64,000 nt of DNA from JALHSW01 sp963720675 (GTDB taxonomy: Bacteria; Actinomycetota; Acidimicrobiia; IMCC26256; PALSA-555). The notes under the pieces were generated by a model. It did no database searches. It was not told where the DNA came from and saw nothing but the letters and a program-made list of their open reading frames with translations. Shown here in pieces: positions 54,776-63,138 of the stretch. Made by a program: the position numbers and the translations under genes. The stretch lies in NCBI GenBank assembly GCA_963720675.1, contig CAVRGH010000003.1, positions 62,001 to 126,000 of the forward strand, read 5' to 3'. Position 1 is the first letter of the stretch; every line of letters begins with the position of its first letter.

Positions 54776-55803
54776 GTCGTGATCGGCTCGGCGGCGGGAC
54801 CGGGTTCGGCCGCGGCGCGGTCGGCCGCCAACGCCGCGTCGATCTCGGCGTCGAGCTGCAGCCACACCTCGTCGAGCCAGATCGTGAACGCCGGGTCGTC
54901 GGACGGGACCTCGGCGCGCGGGATGCGCCGCAGCCACGCGCGCACCGGCCGCCGGCGGGGCACGACGCGCAGGATCCCGCCGAAGGTGTCGAGGCCCTCG
55001 AAGCCGATGTGCCCGAGGACGACGATGTCGGCGTCGGGCGTGCCGGCGAGCAACGCCGCACTGCCCGCGGGCCGCGGGGGGAGCAGGTGCTGCAACCCCG
55101 CGAGCCGAGCCGCGCGCTCGGGATCGCGCTCCCCGATCTTCTCGAGCGCTCGAGCGCGCTTCTTCGGGTTCGCGCGCGTGCCTTCCGGGAAGATCACGGC
55201 GATGTCGTGCGCTCCCATGCCCCGGGAGAGGGCGGTGAGCGCCGCGAGCTCGGGCCCCGAATCTGTTGCCCCACGATCGAGGAAGTGGTTCGGGATCACG
55301 TTGCCGGCGATGTCGAGGCAGGGATCGGCGAGGAGCTCCCGTTTGAGCACGTAGCGCGGCAGCATTCCGGCGTCCGGGGCCACGATGAACAGCGACGCGA
55401 TCGAGTCGGCGAGGCTGCAGTGCCGACCGAGGACGACCACCGGACCCGGTCGTGCGACCTCCGCGCCCTCGACCTCCATCCGGAACCCGCACACGAGTCG
55501 GAGGGAACCCACGATCCTGGCGGCCCACCAGCGCTGCAGTGCGTACCAAGGGCCCAGGTCCCGCCGCGTCGACCAGAGGACGAAGGCGGTGACGACGCCC
55601 GCCGTCTCGATCCACGTCCAACACAGGGCGAACAGGAGGAGCCGGGCGCGGGGGAGACGCCGCGGTGCCGTGACCAGGTCCACCAGCAGCGCGATCGGGA
55701 GCCAGATCGGGAGCAGCAGGGTGAGCAGCACCGCGCCGATGAGCAGCGCGGGCACCGACACCAGTCGACGCCGGTACCTCCGCATGCGGTGGCTCGGGCT
55801 CAC
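54772..55803 (-). CDS. 1-acyl-sn-glycerol-3-phosphate acyltransferase-like protein
   Basis: 343 residues. Two N-terminal membrane helices (LVSVPALLIGAVLLTLLLPI and LFALCWTWIETAGVVTAFVL) precede the PlsC fold: GPVVVLGRHCSLADSIASLF with the H-x4-D catalytic motif (HCSLAD), IAVIFPEGTRANPKKRARAL (substrate motif with PEGTR) and DADIVVLGHIGFEGLDTFGG. It acylates a glycerophosphate-type alcohol. I start at GTG 55803, which overlaps the amidohydrolase stop by four bases; the ORF continues upstream in frame without meaning. Confidence 0.88.
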   Translation of the reverse strand: MSPSHRMRRYRRRLVSVPALLIGAVLLTLLLPIWLPIALLVDLVTAPRRLPRARLLLFALCWTWIETAGVVTAFVLWSTRRDLGPWYALQRWWAARIVGSLRLVCGFRMEVEGAEVARPGPVVVLGRHCSLADSIASLFIVAPDAGMLPRYVLKRELLADPCLDIAGNVIPNHFLDRGATDSGPELAALTALSRGMGAHDIAVIFPEGTRANPKKRARALEKIGERDPERAARLAGLQHLLPPRPAGSAALLAGTPDADIVVLGHIGFEGLDTFGGILRVVPRRRPVRAWLRRIPRAEVPSDDPAFTIWLDEVWLQLDAEIDAALAADRAAAEPGPAAEPITT

Positions 55804-56990
55804 GCGGTGCGGCGAGTGTTGAGCTCCATCGCGTTGTCGCGCAGCACCAAGCGGCGGTCGCTGTCGTCGAGCTCCTTGAGCTCCTGGACGTAGTCGAGCG
55901 GCTGGGGCATCCCCTCGATGTGGGGCCAGTCGGAGCCGAAGATGACGCGGTCGGCGCCCATGAGCCGAATGACCTCGTAGACGTCGTCCTCCCAGAACGG
56001 GTTGATCCACACGTTGCGGCGGAAGGTCTCGCCCGGATCCTCGGAGAAGTAGCCGATGAGCTTGTTGGACGTGGAGCGCAGCTTCTTGAAGAGGTCGGCG
56101 AGGAACTCCGACCCGTTCTCGACCGACGCAACGCGCACGTTCGGGAAGCGGTCCCAGAGCTTGTCGAACGCGAGCGAGATCAGGAAGTCGTACGCGGCCC
56201 GCTCGATCGCGAACATGCGGATCGATGGACGGCCCGCGCCGGCACCGAACGCGGCACTGAACGAGTCGTCGGCGTATCCCTGGCTCGAGTAACCGCTGTC
56301 ACCCGCGTGTACCACGACGGTGATGCCGGCCTCGTTCACGCGGGCCCAGAACGGATCGAACATCGGGTCGGCGGGCGTGCGCTGCCCGACCGCGGTGTGC
56401 GGCGCCGCCGGTCGGAGGACGACCGTGCGCGCGTCGTGCTCGAGTGCCCACTCGAGCTCCTTGACCGCCCAGTCGACGTCGCACAGCGAGATGTAGGGCG
56501 ACGCGTAGATGCGGTCCTGGTAGTTGCAGCCCCAGTCCTCGTCGAGCCACCGATTGAACGCGGTGCACATCATCGTGACTGCTTCGATGTCGTGCTTCAG
56601 CAGCTCCTCGTAGAGGATGCCGAGGGTCGGGAAGAGCCAGATCTTCTCGAGGCCCTGCTGGTCCATCACCTGGAGCCGAACGTCCCGGTCGCGGTACTCG
56701 GGACGGATCGGCTCGCGCTCGCGCAGCATCTCCACCGGGTTCTTGCCCTCGGGGTTGCCGCGGAAGTAGTCGTGCAGCGCGCCCGCCTTGGCGACCGGGT
56801 CGAACGTCGGGTTCACGACCGCGTGGCTCACGCGGCCGCCGATCACGTGGTACTTGCGGCCGTCGATCTCGCACCACTGCACCACGCGCGGCCCCTGCTT
56901 GGGGTCGAGGTGGCGGGTGAAGGCGTCGATCGCCTCGTAGTAGTGGTTGTCGGCGTCGAAGGCGTCGTAGCCCAGGTTGTCAGCATCCAT
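55800..56990 (-). CDS. Amidohydrolase family 2 protein
   Basis: 396 residues. A TIM-barrel metal hydrolase or decarboxylase: DAFDADNHYYEAIDAFTRHL (DxxxH opening, here DADNHY), RLQVMDQQGLEKIWLFPTLG, GITVVVHAGDSGYSSQGYAD (metal His), SLAFDKLWDRFPNVRVASVE and MGADRVIFGSDWPHIEGMPQ (Asp of the SDWPH motif). Relatives act on aromatic carboxylates or carboxylic side chains. ATG 56990 is six bases after TACGCT (56997-57002). First gene of a tight operon with an acyltransferase and a DUF1295 protein. Confidence 0.88.
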   Translation of the reverse strand: MDADNLGYDAFDADNHYYEAIDAFTRHLDPKQGPRVVQWCEIDGRKYHVIGGRVSHAVVNPTFDPVAKAGALHDYFRGNPEGKNPVEMLREREPIRPEYRDRDVRLQVMDQQGLEKIWLFPTLGILYEELLKHDIEAVTMMCTAFNRWLDEDWGCNYQDRIYASPYISLCDVDWAVKELEWALEHDARTVVLRPAAPHTAVGQRTPADPMFDPFWARVNEAGITVVVHAGDSGYSSQGYADDSFSAAFGAGAGRPSIRMFAIERAAYDFLISLAFDKLWDRFPNVRVASVENGSEFLADLFKKLRSTSNKLIGYFSEDPGETFRRNVWINPFWEDDVYEVIRLMGADRVIFGSDWPHIEGMPQPLDYVQELKELDDSDRRLVLRDNAMELNTRRTA

Positions 56991-56996
56991 GCCACG

Positions 56997-57002
56997 AGCG
57001 TA
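56997..57002 (-). promoter_or_regulatory. Candidate -10 element TACGCT (leaderless)
   Basis: Minus strand, six bases before ATG 56990, the head of the three-gene operon. Confidence 0.5.
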
Positions 57003-57065
57003 GATCGCCGGCCGCCGGTCGGGCCCGAAGCGGGCGCACCGGCAGCGCCGAGCAGGGGCGACGCG

Positions 57066-57641
57066 TCAGCCGCCCTCGCCCGACTCGCCGCCCTCTCCAC
57101 CTTCGCCGCCACCCTGGTCGATCTTGACCTGCGTCTTCTCCCAGGTGGCCTTCGCCCCCGAGTGCCCGATCTCGTAGACCCAGTAGGTCGCCAGCGCGCC
57201 GGAGACGATCGCCAGGGCGCAGAGCCCGAGCCCGACCCGACGGGCGGTGCCCGCAGTGACGGTGCGCCCGCCGTGCGCGGCTGCCTCCTCGACCTGCGTC
57301 TCGGCGGTGTGCTGCTTCGCCCACCAGTCCCACAGCATCACGGCGAGCGCGAAGCCGAACAGGAGCAGGGCCCACGGCCGCAGGTTCTCGCCCTGCTCGA
57401 CGTGGCGCCGGACCAGCGCGGACTCGGGGACGTGCTCCTCGAGCGCCTGCCCGCTGCCGATCGCGAGCTGGGTGAACACCAGGCCCACGAACGAGATCAC
57501 GACCGTCGCCCAGCCGAACTTGGCGCGGAGCCCGGGCCAGAGCATCAGGACCGCGCCGATGGTCGCCAGCGGGACCAGCACGACGGGCACGTGCACGAAG
57601 AGGGGATGGGCGGGGAGCCCGAAGATGGACGTGATCTCCAC
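57066..57641 (-). CDS. DUF2231 membrane protein
   Basis: 191 residues, four membrane helices. FGLPAHPLFVHVPVVLVPLA at the start carries the His pair typical of DUF2231, then HVPESALVRRHVEQGENLRP in a loop, and ATYWVYEIGHSGAKATWEKT near the end; the tail is Gly/Glu-rich. DUF2231 is thought to bind haem or act in redox at the membrane. GTG start with GAGG upstream. The next gene in the same direction (LtrA) is 144 bp further upstream. Confidence 0.85.
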   Translation of the reverse strand: MEITSIFGLPAHPLFVHVPVVLVPLATIGAVLMLWPGLRAKFGWATVVISFVGLVFTQLAIGSGQALEEHVPESALVRRHVEQGENLRPWALLLFGFALAVMLWDWWAKQHTAETQVEEAAAHGGRTVTAGTARRVGLGLCALAIVSGALATYWVYEIGHSGAKATWEKTQVKIDQGGGEGGEGGESGEGG

Positions 57642-57785
57642 GGTGACCTCATGCTCTGGGGGGACGGCCGCCGTTGGACGGGCGTCTGGAGGGCGGGGCC
57701 CGAGTCAAGCCGACCGATTGCCAAGTTTCGTCCAACCTGTGTCCAGGCCGCGCCCAAGTCGCCCGGCGAGGCGGGCGGGAGGACG

Positions 57786-58979
57786 TCAGGGCCCGACGGG
57801 TGGGCTCGATGCCGGCTCGATGTGGGTTCGCCGGCGGAGCCGGTCGGCGAGGGCAGCGTGCACCAGCGCAGCGACGGCGAGCGCTGCGCTGGTGACTTCC
57901 ACCCCGAGGCCGATCCGCCAGATCGCGATCCCGAGGAGGGCGACGACGAGCGCGGACCCCAGCCGGAGGAGCAACAGCGGGCGGTGGGGTACCCGACGTG
58001 TGCAGACGCCGAGCAACGCGAGCGCGAGGTACGCGCCCACCACCGGCCCGTCGCCGAGCAGCAGCCGGTCGCCGTCGACGGTGACGCCGTGGTTGAGCGG
58101 CAGGAGCTTCGCGAAGCCGACCGCGATCCCGACCAGGAACGTCTGGAGCAAGAGATGCCCGAGCAGCCAGCCGCGCATGCGCCCCGTGCTGCCCGGGAGC
58201 CCGGACCGTGGGATGTCGTCGAAGTACGCCCACCACATCGCGAACACGAGGAGGAAGAGCGCGACGAGCACCTCGAGGTCGAGCCCATCGAGGCTGCCGT
58301 CCGCCGCGAGCAGCGAGACCTTCACGAACGACTCTCCGCACACGATGATCGTGAGGAGCCCGAGCCGCTCGACGAGGTGGCGCTCGTCGATCCCGACCTC
58401 GCCGGCGCGACGCCCGAAGCGATAGCCGAGTGCGGGCAGGACGATGACGAGCACGGCGATGCTCCAGCACACGTAGCGCCCGGGCCCGCCGACGAGCGTG
58501 GCGACGACCATGGGGACGACGGCGACGGCGTACTCGTTGCGCCGCTGGGCCGCGAACCGACGGAGCGCGGCGTCGGGCTCCTTGACGGCCCCGATCCCTG
58601 CTCCGCGCGCGGTGCGCCCGTACATGATCGCGACGTCGGCGATGAGCAGGCCGTAGACGACCGAGACGAAGCCCTCGTGGAACTCGACCCCGTCGCCGAT
58701 CGCGAGCGCGGTCATGGTGAGCAGCACCATCTGGGCGAGGATCAGCGCGCGGTGCACGCCGTCGTCGGCCCGGAAGCGGTTGGCGAAGAACGTGGTCGCC
58801 AGCCAGATCCACCAGACGGCAGCGAACGCGGCGAACACGGTCGCGATGACGCGCGGCTCGGGATCGATGCTCACCGCGTCGCTGAAGGTGACGATCGCGG
58901 CGACGAAGACGAGGTCGTAGAACAGCTCGAGCCAGCTGACCCCGTTGGGTGCGCCGGTGTCGCCTTCCGGGATCGCCAT
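57786..58979 (-). CDS. Low-temperature-requirement protein A (LtrA)-like membrane protein
   Basis: 397 residues, about eleven helices. SWLELFYDLVFVAAIVTFSD at the N-terminus is the LtrA signature (ELFxDLxFV), with RFRADDGVHRALILAQMVLL and FHEGFVSVVYGLLIADVAIM following, and VERLGLLTIIVCGESFVKVS in the second half. Required for growth in the cold in Listeria; the molecular role is not known. ATG 58979 has AGGGAG nearby. The long frame upstream to 59609 is antisense to the lipoprotein gene. Confidence 0.88.
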   Translation of the reverse strand: MAIPEGDTGAPNGVSWLELFYDLVFVAAIVTFSDAVSIDPEPRVIATVFAAFAAVWWIWLATTFFANRFRADDGVHRALILAQMVLLTMTALAIGDGVEFHEGFVSVVYGLLIADVAIMYGRTARGAGIGAVKEPDAALRRFAAQRRNEYAVAVVPMVVATLVGGPGRYVCWSIAVLVIVLPALGYRFGRRAGEVGIDERHLVERLGLLTIIVCGESFVKVSLLAADGSLDGLDLEVLVALFLLVFAMWWAYFDDIPRSGLPGSTGRMRGWLLGHLLLQTFLVGIAVGFAKLLPLNHGVTVDGDRLLLGDGPVVGAYLALALLGVCTRRVPHRPLLLLRLGSALVVALLGIAIWRIGLGVEVTSAALAVAALVHAALADRLRRRTHIEPASSPPVGP

Positions 58980-59084
58980 CGGGGCAGTCTCCCTGAAAGG
59001 CTCGCCGGACAACGGCGTTTCCCCTCGGCAGCCCGCTTCGGGGCCTGTTTCGGAGGGGACCACCCTGTTACTGTTGTTGCTCCT

Positions 59085-59864
59085 GTGATCAAGCACCTGC
59101 GGACCTCCCGCGCCCTGCGCGTCGCCCTCGCCACCGCCGCGGGCGCGGTGCTCCTCGCCGCGTGCATCCCGGCTCCGCCTCCGCCGCCGGCCGAGGTGTC
59201 GTGCAGCAACCCCTGGCGGGGCTACGTGGTCGCGAGCGACCACAACTACGCCGGGATCGGCGCGTACAACGGCAGCACCCGTTTCATGTGCAAGCCGACG
59301 CCCAGCCAGGGCATCCGTGCCCACCTCCAGCACCTCCGCAACTACGCCGACCCGGCCTCCACGCCGTACAACCTCGGCCTGCCCTTCGAGCCGCGCCCGG
59401 GCTACACCGAGGCCAACTTCGGCACGTTCGTGTACCACGGGCAGGCCCCGCGCTGGATCGACCTCAACGGCCGCTGGGCGGTGCCGGGCACGACCTACGC
59501 GCAGACGTTCATCGGGATCTACAACCAGATGGGCGGGCCCCAGGTCGACGTCAACACCGTCACCATCATGGGGCCGAGCCAGCTCACCGCCGCGCAGATG
59601 GCCGCGCACGTCTGCGCGGTCGGTCGGTGCGCGACGTGGAAGCCCGAGATCTCACCGCAGAGCATGGCGCAGCTCTACATCGACGAAGGCAAAGCGGTCG
59701 GTGTGCGCGGCGACATCGCGTTCGCCCAGTCGATCCTCGAGACCGGCTGGTTCTCGTGGCCGGGATCGCCCAGTGCGACTGCGCTCACGCCATCGCTCGG
59801 CGGAGAGCCGGATCCCGTGATGGACGCGTACTTCGAGCTGCAGTCCGTCACCGCCCGGAACTGA
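59085..59864 (+). CDS. Lipoprotein glucosaminidase with apparently circularly permuted domain
   Basis: 259 residues. A lipoprotein signal ends in LLAAC (Cys 27), then five Pro. Residues 45-90 read RGYVVASDHNYAGIGA then SQGIRAHLQHLRNYADP, and 122-150 APRWIDLNGRWAVPGTTYAQ then FIGIYNQM; in the usual GH73-like glucosaminidases of actinobacteria this is the second half. Residues 162-226 read MGPSQLTAAQMAAH, ISPQSMAQLYIDEGKAVGVR and GDIAFAQSILETGWFSW, normally the first half, with the catalytic Glu (219) at its usual place in SILETG. So the order of halves is swapped. GTG start 59085. Anchored in the membrane, it would cleave peptidoglycan. Confidence 0.8.
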   Translation: MIKHLRTSRALRVALATAAGAVLLAACIPAPPPPPAEVSCSNPWRGYVVASDHNYAGIGAYNGSTRFMCKPTPSQGIRAHLQHLRNYADPASTPYNLGLPFEPRPGYTEANFGTFVYHGQAPRWIDLNGRWAVPGTTYAQTFIGIYNQMGGPQVDVNTVTIMGPSQLTAAQMAAHVCAVGRCATWKPEISPQSMAQLYIDEGKAVGVRGDIAFAQSILETGWFSWPGSPSATALTPSLGGEPDPVMDAYFELQSVTARN

Positions 59865-59898
59865 GCCAGGCGAGGCGAGGCGCGTGCCCCGCGCCTGG

Positions 59899-59904
59899 TA
59901 GGCT
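59899..59904 (+). promoter_or_regulatory. Candidate -10 element TAGGCT with long 5' UTR
   Basis: The DEAD-box start is about 195 bases downstream, so unlike most genes here the mRNA would carry a long leader, as is common for cold-inducible helicase and Csp genes. The leader contains GGTGGC-ACTCA-GCCAC near 59993-60008. Confidence 0.4.
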
Positions 59905-60106
59905 GGACGTCAGTTCACCGGTGAGCACTGTTGTCATGCCGGAAACCGAACGTACGCAACGGGCTAGCCGGCTTCTTCACGTCTCCAGGTTCGGTGGCAC
60001 TCAGCCACGAACACCGGGTCAGCGTCACGAGGTTCGTCCCGCCCCTCGTGAGACCTGTCCCCCAGCCCGCACCATTCGCGGGCATCCCATTGGAGCTGTG
60101 AACTCA

Positions 60107-61543
60107 GTGTCACCCACCTTTGCCGATCTCGGCACTCCCGACGATCTCGTGCGCGCCCTCTCGGCGCGCGGGATCGATTCCCCCTTCCCCGTCCAGGCGA
60201 TGACCCTGGCCGACGGGCTGGCCGGACGCGATGTCTGCGGCCGGGCCCCCACCGGCTCGGGCAAGACCCTCGCGTTCGGGATCCCGCTCGTCGCCCGCCT
60301 CGGACGGGCCAAGCCGCGCCGTCCGCTCGGCCTCGTGCTCGTCCCGACCCGTGAGCTCGCAGCGCAGGTCGCCGGCGAGCTCGAGTGGCTCGGCGGCCCT
60401 CGCAAGCTCCGCGTCGCCTCCGTCTACGGCGGGGTCGGCTACGGCGCACAGCGCAAGGCACTGCAGCGCGGCGTCGACGTCCTCGTGGCGTGTCCCGGTC
60501 GGCTCGCCGACCTGCTCGGCACCAAGGACGTCTCGCTCGACTCGATCCAGGTGGTCGTGCTCGACGAGGCCGACCGCATGGCCGACATGGGCTTCCTGCC
60601 CGCGGTCCGCAAGCTGCTCGACCTCACCCCCAAGGACCGCCAGACGCTGCTGTTCTCCGCAACGCTCGACGGCGTCGTCGACACGCTCGTGCGCCGCTAC
60701 CAGCACGACCCGGTCAAGCACGAGCTCGCCGAGGACCCGGAGAACGCGGTCAACGCGACGCACCACTTCTGGAAGGCCGAGCGCGACGACCGCCTGCGGA
60801 TCACCGCCGACGTCGTGCACGCCACCGGTCCGACGATCGTGTTCTGTCGCACCAAGCGTGGCGCCGACCGGGTCGCGAAGCGCCTCGAGCAGGGCGGCCT
60901 CACCGCCGCCGCCATCCACGGCGACCGGTCGCAGGGCCAGCGCGACCGTGCGCTGCACGACTTCACCAATCGCAGGGTCGAGGCGCTCGTCGCCACCGAC
61001 GTCGCCGCACGTGGCATCCACGTCGACGAGGTCGCGTGCGTCGTGCACTTCGATCCGCCGGCTGACGCGAAGGACTACACCCACCGATCCGGGCGCACCG
61101 CGCGCGCCGGGTCGGCCGGGACCGTCGTCTCGCTCGTCGGCAACGAGCAGGCCCGTGACGTCGCCCGCCTCCAGCGCACGCTGGGGCTGCCGGTCGGCCT
61201 CATGGCACCGAGTCGCGACGCACTCACCTTGGTGGGTAGCGTCACGCAGACAGATCGACCGTCAAGACGCGAAGCGCCTCGTCGGGAGAGCAAGCAAGAG
61301 CACCACCAACCAAAGCATCAGCACCAGAGGAGCAACACCATGCCCACCCAAGGGACAGTCAAGTGGTTCAACGCCGAGAAGGGTTTCGGCTTCATCTCCC
61401 GTGAGGGCGCCGACGACGTGTTCGTGCACTTCTCGGCCATCGAGGGCACCGGCTACAAGTCCCTCGAGGAAGGCCAGCGCGTCGAGTTCGAGGTCGGCCC
61501 CGGTCGCAAGGGCGACGAGGCCCGCGACGTGAAGGTCATCTGA
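60107..61543 (+). CDS. DEAD-box RNA helicase in frame with a C-terminal cold-shock domain
   Basis: 478 residues. Helicase core: FADLGTPDDLVRALSARGID then FPVQAMTL (Q motif), CGRAPTGSGKTLAFGIPLVA (motif I), VPTRELAAQVAG (Ia), VVVLDEADRMADMGFLPAVR (II), LLFSATLDGVV (III), TIVFCRTKRGADRVAKRLEQ (IV), LVATDVAARGIHVDEVACVV (V) and DYTHRSGRTARAGSAGTVVS (VI). A basic, His/Gln-rich linker joins residues near 410 to a complete cold-shock domain. No stop separates them. GTG 60107 has GGAG ten bases before it. Either a true fusion, or a missing stop caused by an indel between 61240 and 61340. Confidence 0.75.
   Translation: MSPTFADLGTPDDLVRALSARGIDSPFPVQAMTLADGLAGRDVCGRAPTGSGKTLAFGIPLVARLGRAKPRRPLGLVLVPTRELAAQVAGELEWLGGPRKLRVASVYGGVGYGAQRKALQRGVDVLVACPGRLADLLGTKDVSLDSIQVVVLDEADRMADMGFLPAVRKLLDLTPKDRQTLLFSATLDGVVDTLVRRYQHDPVKHELAEDPENAVNATHHFWKAERDDRLRITADVVHATGPTIVFCRTKRGADRVAKRLEQGGLTAAAIHGDRSQGQRDRALHDFTNRRVEALVATDVAARGIHVDEVACVVHFDPPADAKDYTHRSGRTARAGSAGTVVSLVGNEQARDVARLQRTLGLPVGLMAPSRDALTLVGSVTQTDRPSRREAPRRESKQEHHQPKHQHQRSNTMPTQGTVKWFNAEKGFGFISREGADDVFVHFSAIEGTGYKSLEEGQRVEFEVGPGRKGDEARDVKVI
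61340..61543 (+). CDS. Cold-shock protein (internal start)
   Basis: 67 residues from ATG 61340, preceded by a strong GAGGAG eight bases earlier. QGTVKWFNAEKGFGFISREG (RNP1 KGFGFI) and DDVFVHFSAIEGTGYKSLEE (RNP2 VFVHF) are complete, with RVEFEVGPGRKGDEARDVKV at the end, the usual length of CspA-type proteins. In the same frame as the helicase. A free cold-shock protein is probably made from this start, alone or with the fusion. Binds single-stranded RNA and DNA. Confidence 0.85.
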   Translation: MPTQGTVKWFNAEKGFGFISREGADDVFVHFSAIEGTGYKSLEEGQRVEFEVGPGRKGDEARDVKVI

Positions 61544-61563
61544 ACCGATCTCACCGGGTTTCT

Positions 61564-61602
61564 TGGCACGCTGACCGGCGCTCTGCGCCGGTCAGCGTGC
61601 CA
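61564..61602 (+). terminator. Strong hairpin terminator after the cold-shock gene
   Basis: Eighteen perfect base pairs with a three-base loop (TCT): TGGCACGCTGACCGGCGC and its complement. No T run follows, but a hairpin of this strength between convergent genes would stop both transcripts. Confidence 0.8.
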
Positions 61603-61631
61603 GGTTCCCGAAGGCTTCCTCCGACGCGGCC

Positions 61632-62259
61632 TCAGGCGGCGTCGACGTGCGCGACGCGCCATGCAGCCGTCGCGGTATCGAGCTCGACGAGTCGCTGCAT
61701 CTCCGCGAACGTCGCCCGCAGCTCCTGGGTGAGTGAGCCTCGCGGATCGCTGCGCGTCAGCACCTGCAGCAGCACGCGGTAGCTGTCGAGCTGCTGGCTC
61801 GGCGGCGTGCTGAATCGTGCGAACGCGATGCTTCCGGCCCGACGCAGGTCGTGGACGAGCGCGGCGCAGCTCGCGCAACAGGTCGGCGGCGAACACGCGG
61901 CGGAGCGACGGGTTCTCGTCGTCCTCGAGCCGATGGATCCGCTCCTGCAGGTCGTCGCCGGCGCGTGCCTCGGCGCACGCGGCCACGAGTCGTGCGGTCT
62001 TCTTCCCGAACTTCGCGCGCAGCTCCGCGACCGGTGCCTCGTCGGCCCCGATCGCGTCGAGCAGCATCGCCGCGATCGCCTCCCGCTCGGTACCCCCGTC
62101 CTCGAGCACCAGGGACGCGATCCCCAGCACCTGCCCGATCGAGGGCCGCGTCGTCGGGTCCGCGTCGGGCGCGGCCGCGTGGCGTGCGGTGGCCCACTCC
62201 GTCGCCGTGAAGAACCGCTTCGAGAGGTGGACGTCGTTCCCGTCGGCCTGAGCACTCAT
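61632..62259 (-). CDS. Degenerate HD-like protein (one frameshift)
   Basis: About 209 residues. FTATEWATARHAAAPDADPT, then IGQVLGIASLVLEDGGTERE and AAMLLDAIGADEAPVAELRA then KFGKKTARLVAACAEARAGD resemble the guanosine-polyphosphate HD hydrolases (SpoT-like), but the HD doublet reads LLDA, so the metal His is missing. The C-terminal frame (after a shift near 61850) reads LDSYRVLLQVLTRSDPRGSL and ELRATFAEMQRLVELDTATA. Start ATG 62259, seven bases after TACATT (62267-62272). Probably inactive or with a different role. Confidence 0.6.
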
Positions 62260-62266
62260 CGTGGCG

Positions 62267-62272
62267 AATGTA
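62267..62272 (-). promoter_or_regulatory. Candidate -10 element TACATT (leaderless)
   Basis: Minus strand, seven bases before ATG 62259. Confidence 0.45.
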
Positions 62273-62304
62273 GCGAGCCCGCGCCGGTTCCGGCGGCTTT
62301 TGGC

Positions 62305-63132
62305 TCAGGCACCCCCGCCGCCGCGGTCGCGGCCACCGTCGCCGCCTCCCTCGACGGCGCGGATCGCGGCCCGGTCGCTGACGCCGGGCTCGCCGAGCCC
62401 GAGGCCTTCGGGCAGCTCGACGTGCAGCTCGTCGACCCCCTCGACCGATGCGGTGCCCTCCACGAGCGTGAGTCCGAGCACATGGCCGCCATGCTCGCGG
62501 TCGTCGGACAGGAAGTGGAGGTGGTAGCCGGGCACCTCCAGACCTGCGGTGGCATCCGGGAAGCGGAAGCCCACGAGGCTCCCGCTCGCCCCGTCCAGGT
62601 GCCACTCCGTCTGGTGGCGGGTCACCTCGGCGAGCGGCGGGTACGGCGGGCGTTGCGCCGCGACGCTGCGCAGGGTGAGGTCGGCGAACGCGCCGTCGAC
62701 GCGCACTGCCTCGACCGGCTCCTCGCTGCCGGCGGCGAGCGCATCGAGTGCCGTGTGCAGCTCGAGCAGCCCGAGTGGCCCGACGAGGCGTGTCGCCGCG
62801 CTCGGATCGAACGGACAGAGCACGGCGAACGGCGTGCGCGTCTCGGGTGGCACCCGCCTGACCCGACCAGCGTGGTCGATCACCCAGCACTCGCCGTCGA
62901 GCACGACCATCTCGCCATCGAGGTGCTGGAGGGTGCCGATGCCGTGATCACCATGGGCCAGCAGCTCGCCGACGGTGATGTCGCCGTCGTAGCGGCCGTC
63001 CATGAGGGCGTCGAGCGTCCCCGCCTGCCACACCACGTGCTCGCGCGCGCGATCGTGCGCGAGTCCGGCGCGGTCGAGCGCGCGTACGTGCAGCGCGCCG
63101 ATCAGCCGGTGGTCGATGATCTCGATGGCCAC
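62305..63132 (-). CDS. budA: Acetolactate decarboxylase
   Basis: 275 residues. QAGTLDALMDGRYDGDITVG near 37-56 and LLAHGDHGIGTLQHLDGEMV then VLDGECW (family signature), RTPFAVLCPFDPSAATRLVG, VDGAFADLTLRSVAAQRPPY and LVGFRFPDATAGLEVPGYHL then HFLSDDREHGGHVLGLTL, where the two His of YHLHF and the later GGH bind zinc. It converts acetolactate to acetoin, closing carbon overflow or balancing branched-chain amino-acid synthesis. A Gly/Asp/Arg tail of about 20 residues is unusual. GTG 63132 lies six bases after TAGCGT (63139-63144). Confidence 0.88.
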   Translation of the reverse strand: MAIEIIDHRLIGALHVRALDRAGLAHDRAREHVVWQAGTLDALMDGRYDGDITVGELLAHGDHGIGTLQHLDGEMVVLDGECWVIDHAGRVRRVPPETRTPFAVLCPFDPSAATRLVGPLGLLELHTALDALAAGSEEPVEAVRVDGAFADLTLRSVAAQRPPYPPLAEVTRHQTEWHLDGASGSLVGFRFPDATAGLEVPGYHLHFLSDDREHGGHVLGLTLVEGTASVEGVDELHVELPEGLGLGEPGVSDRAAIRAVEGGGDGGRDRGGGGA

Positions 63133-63138
63133 GACCCG

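Noticed and set aside
55920..59864. A 1314-codon open frame on the plus strand
   Set aside because: Only its last 259 codons, from GTG 59085, look like protein. The rest lies antisense to LtrA, DUF2231 and amidohydrolase genes and is Arg/Asp/Glu-rich, as expected of shadow frames in high-GC DNA.
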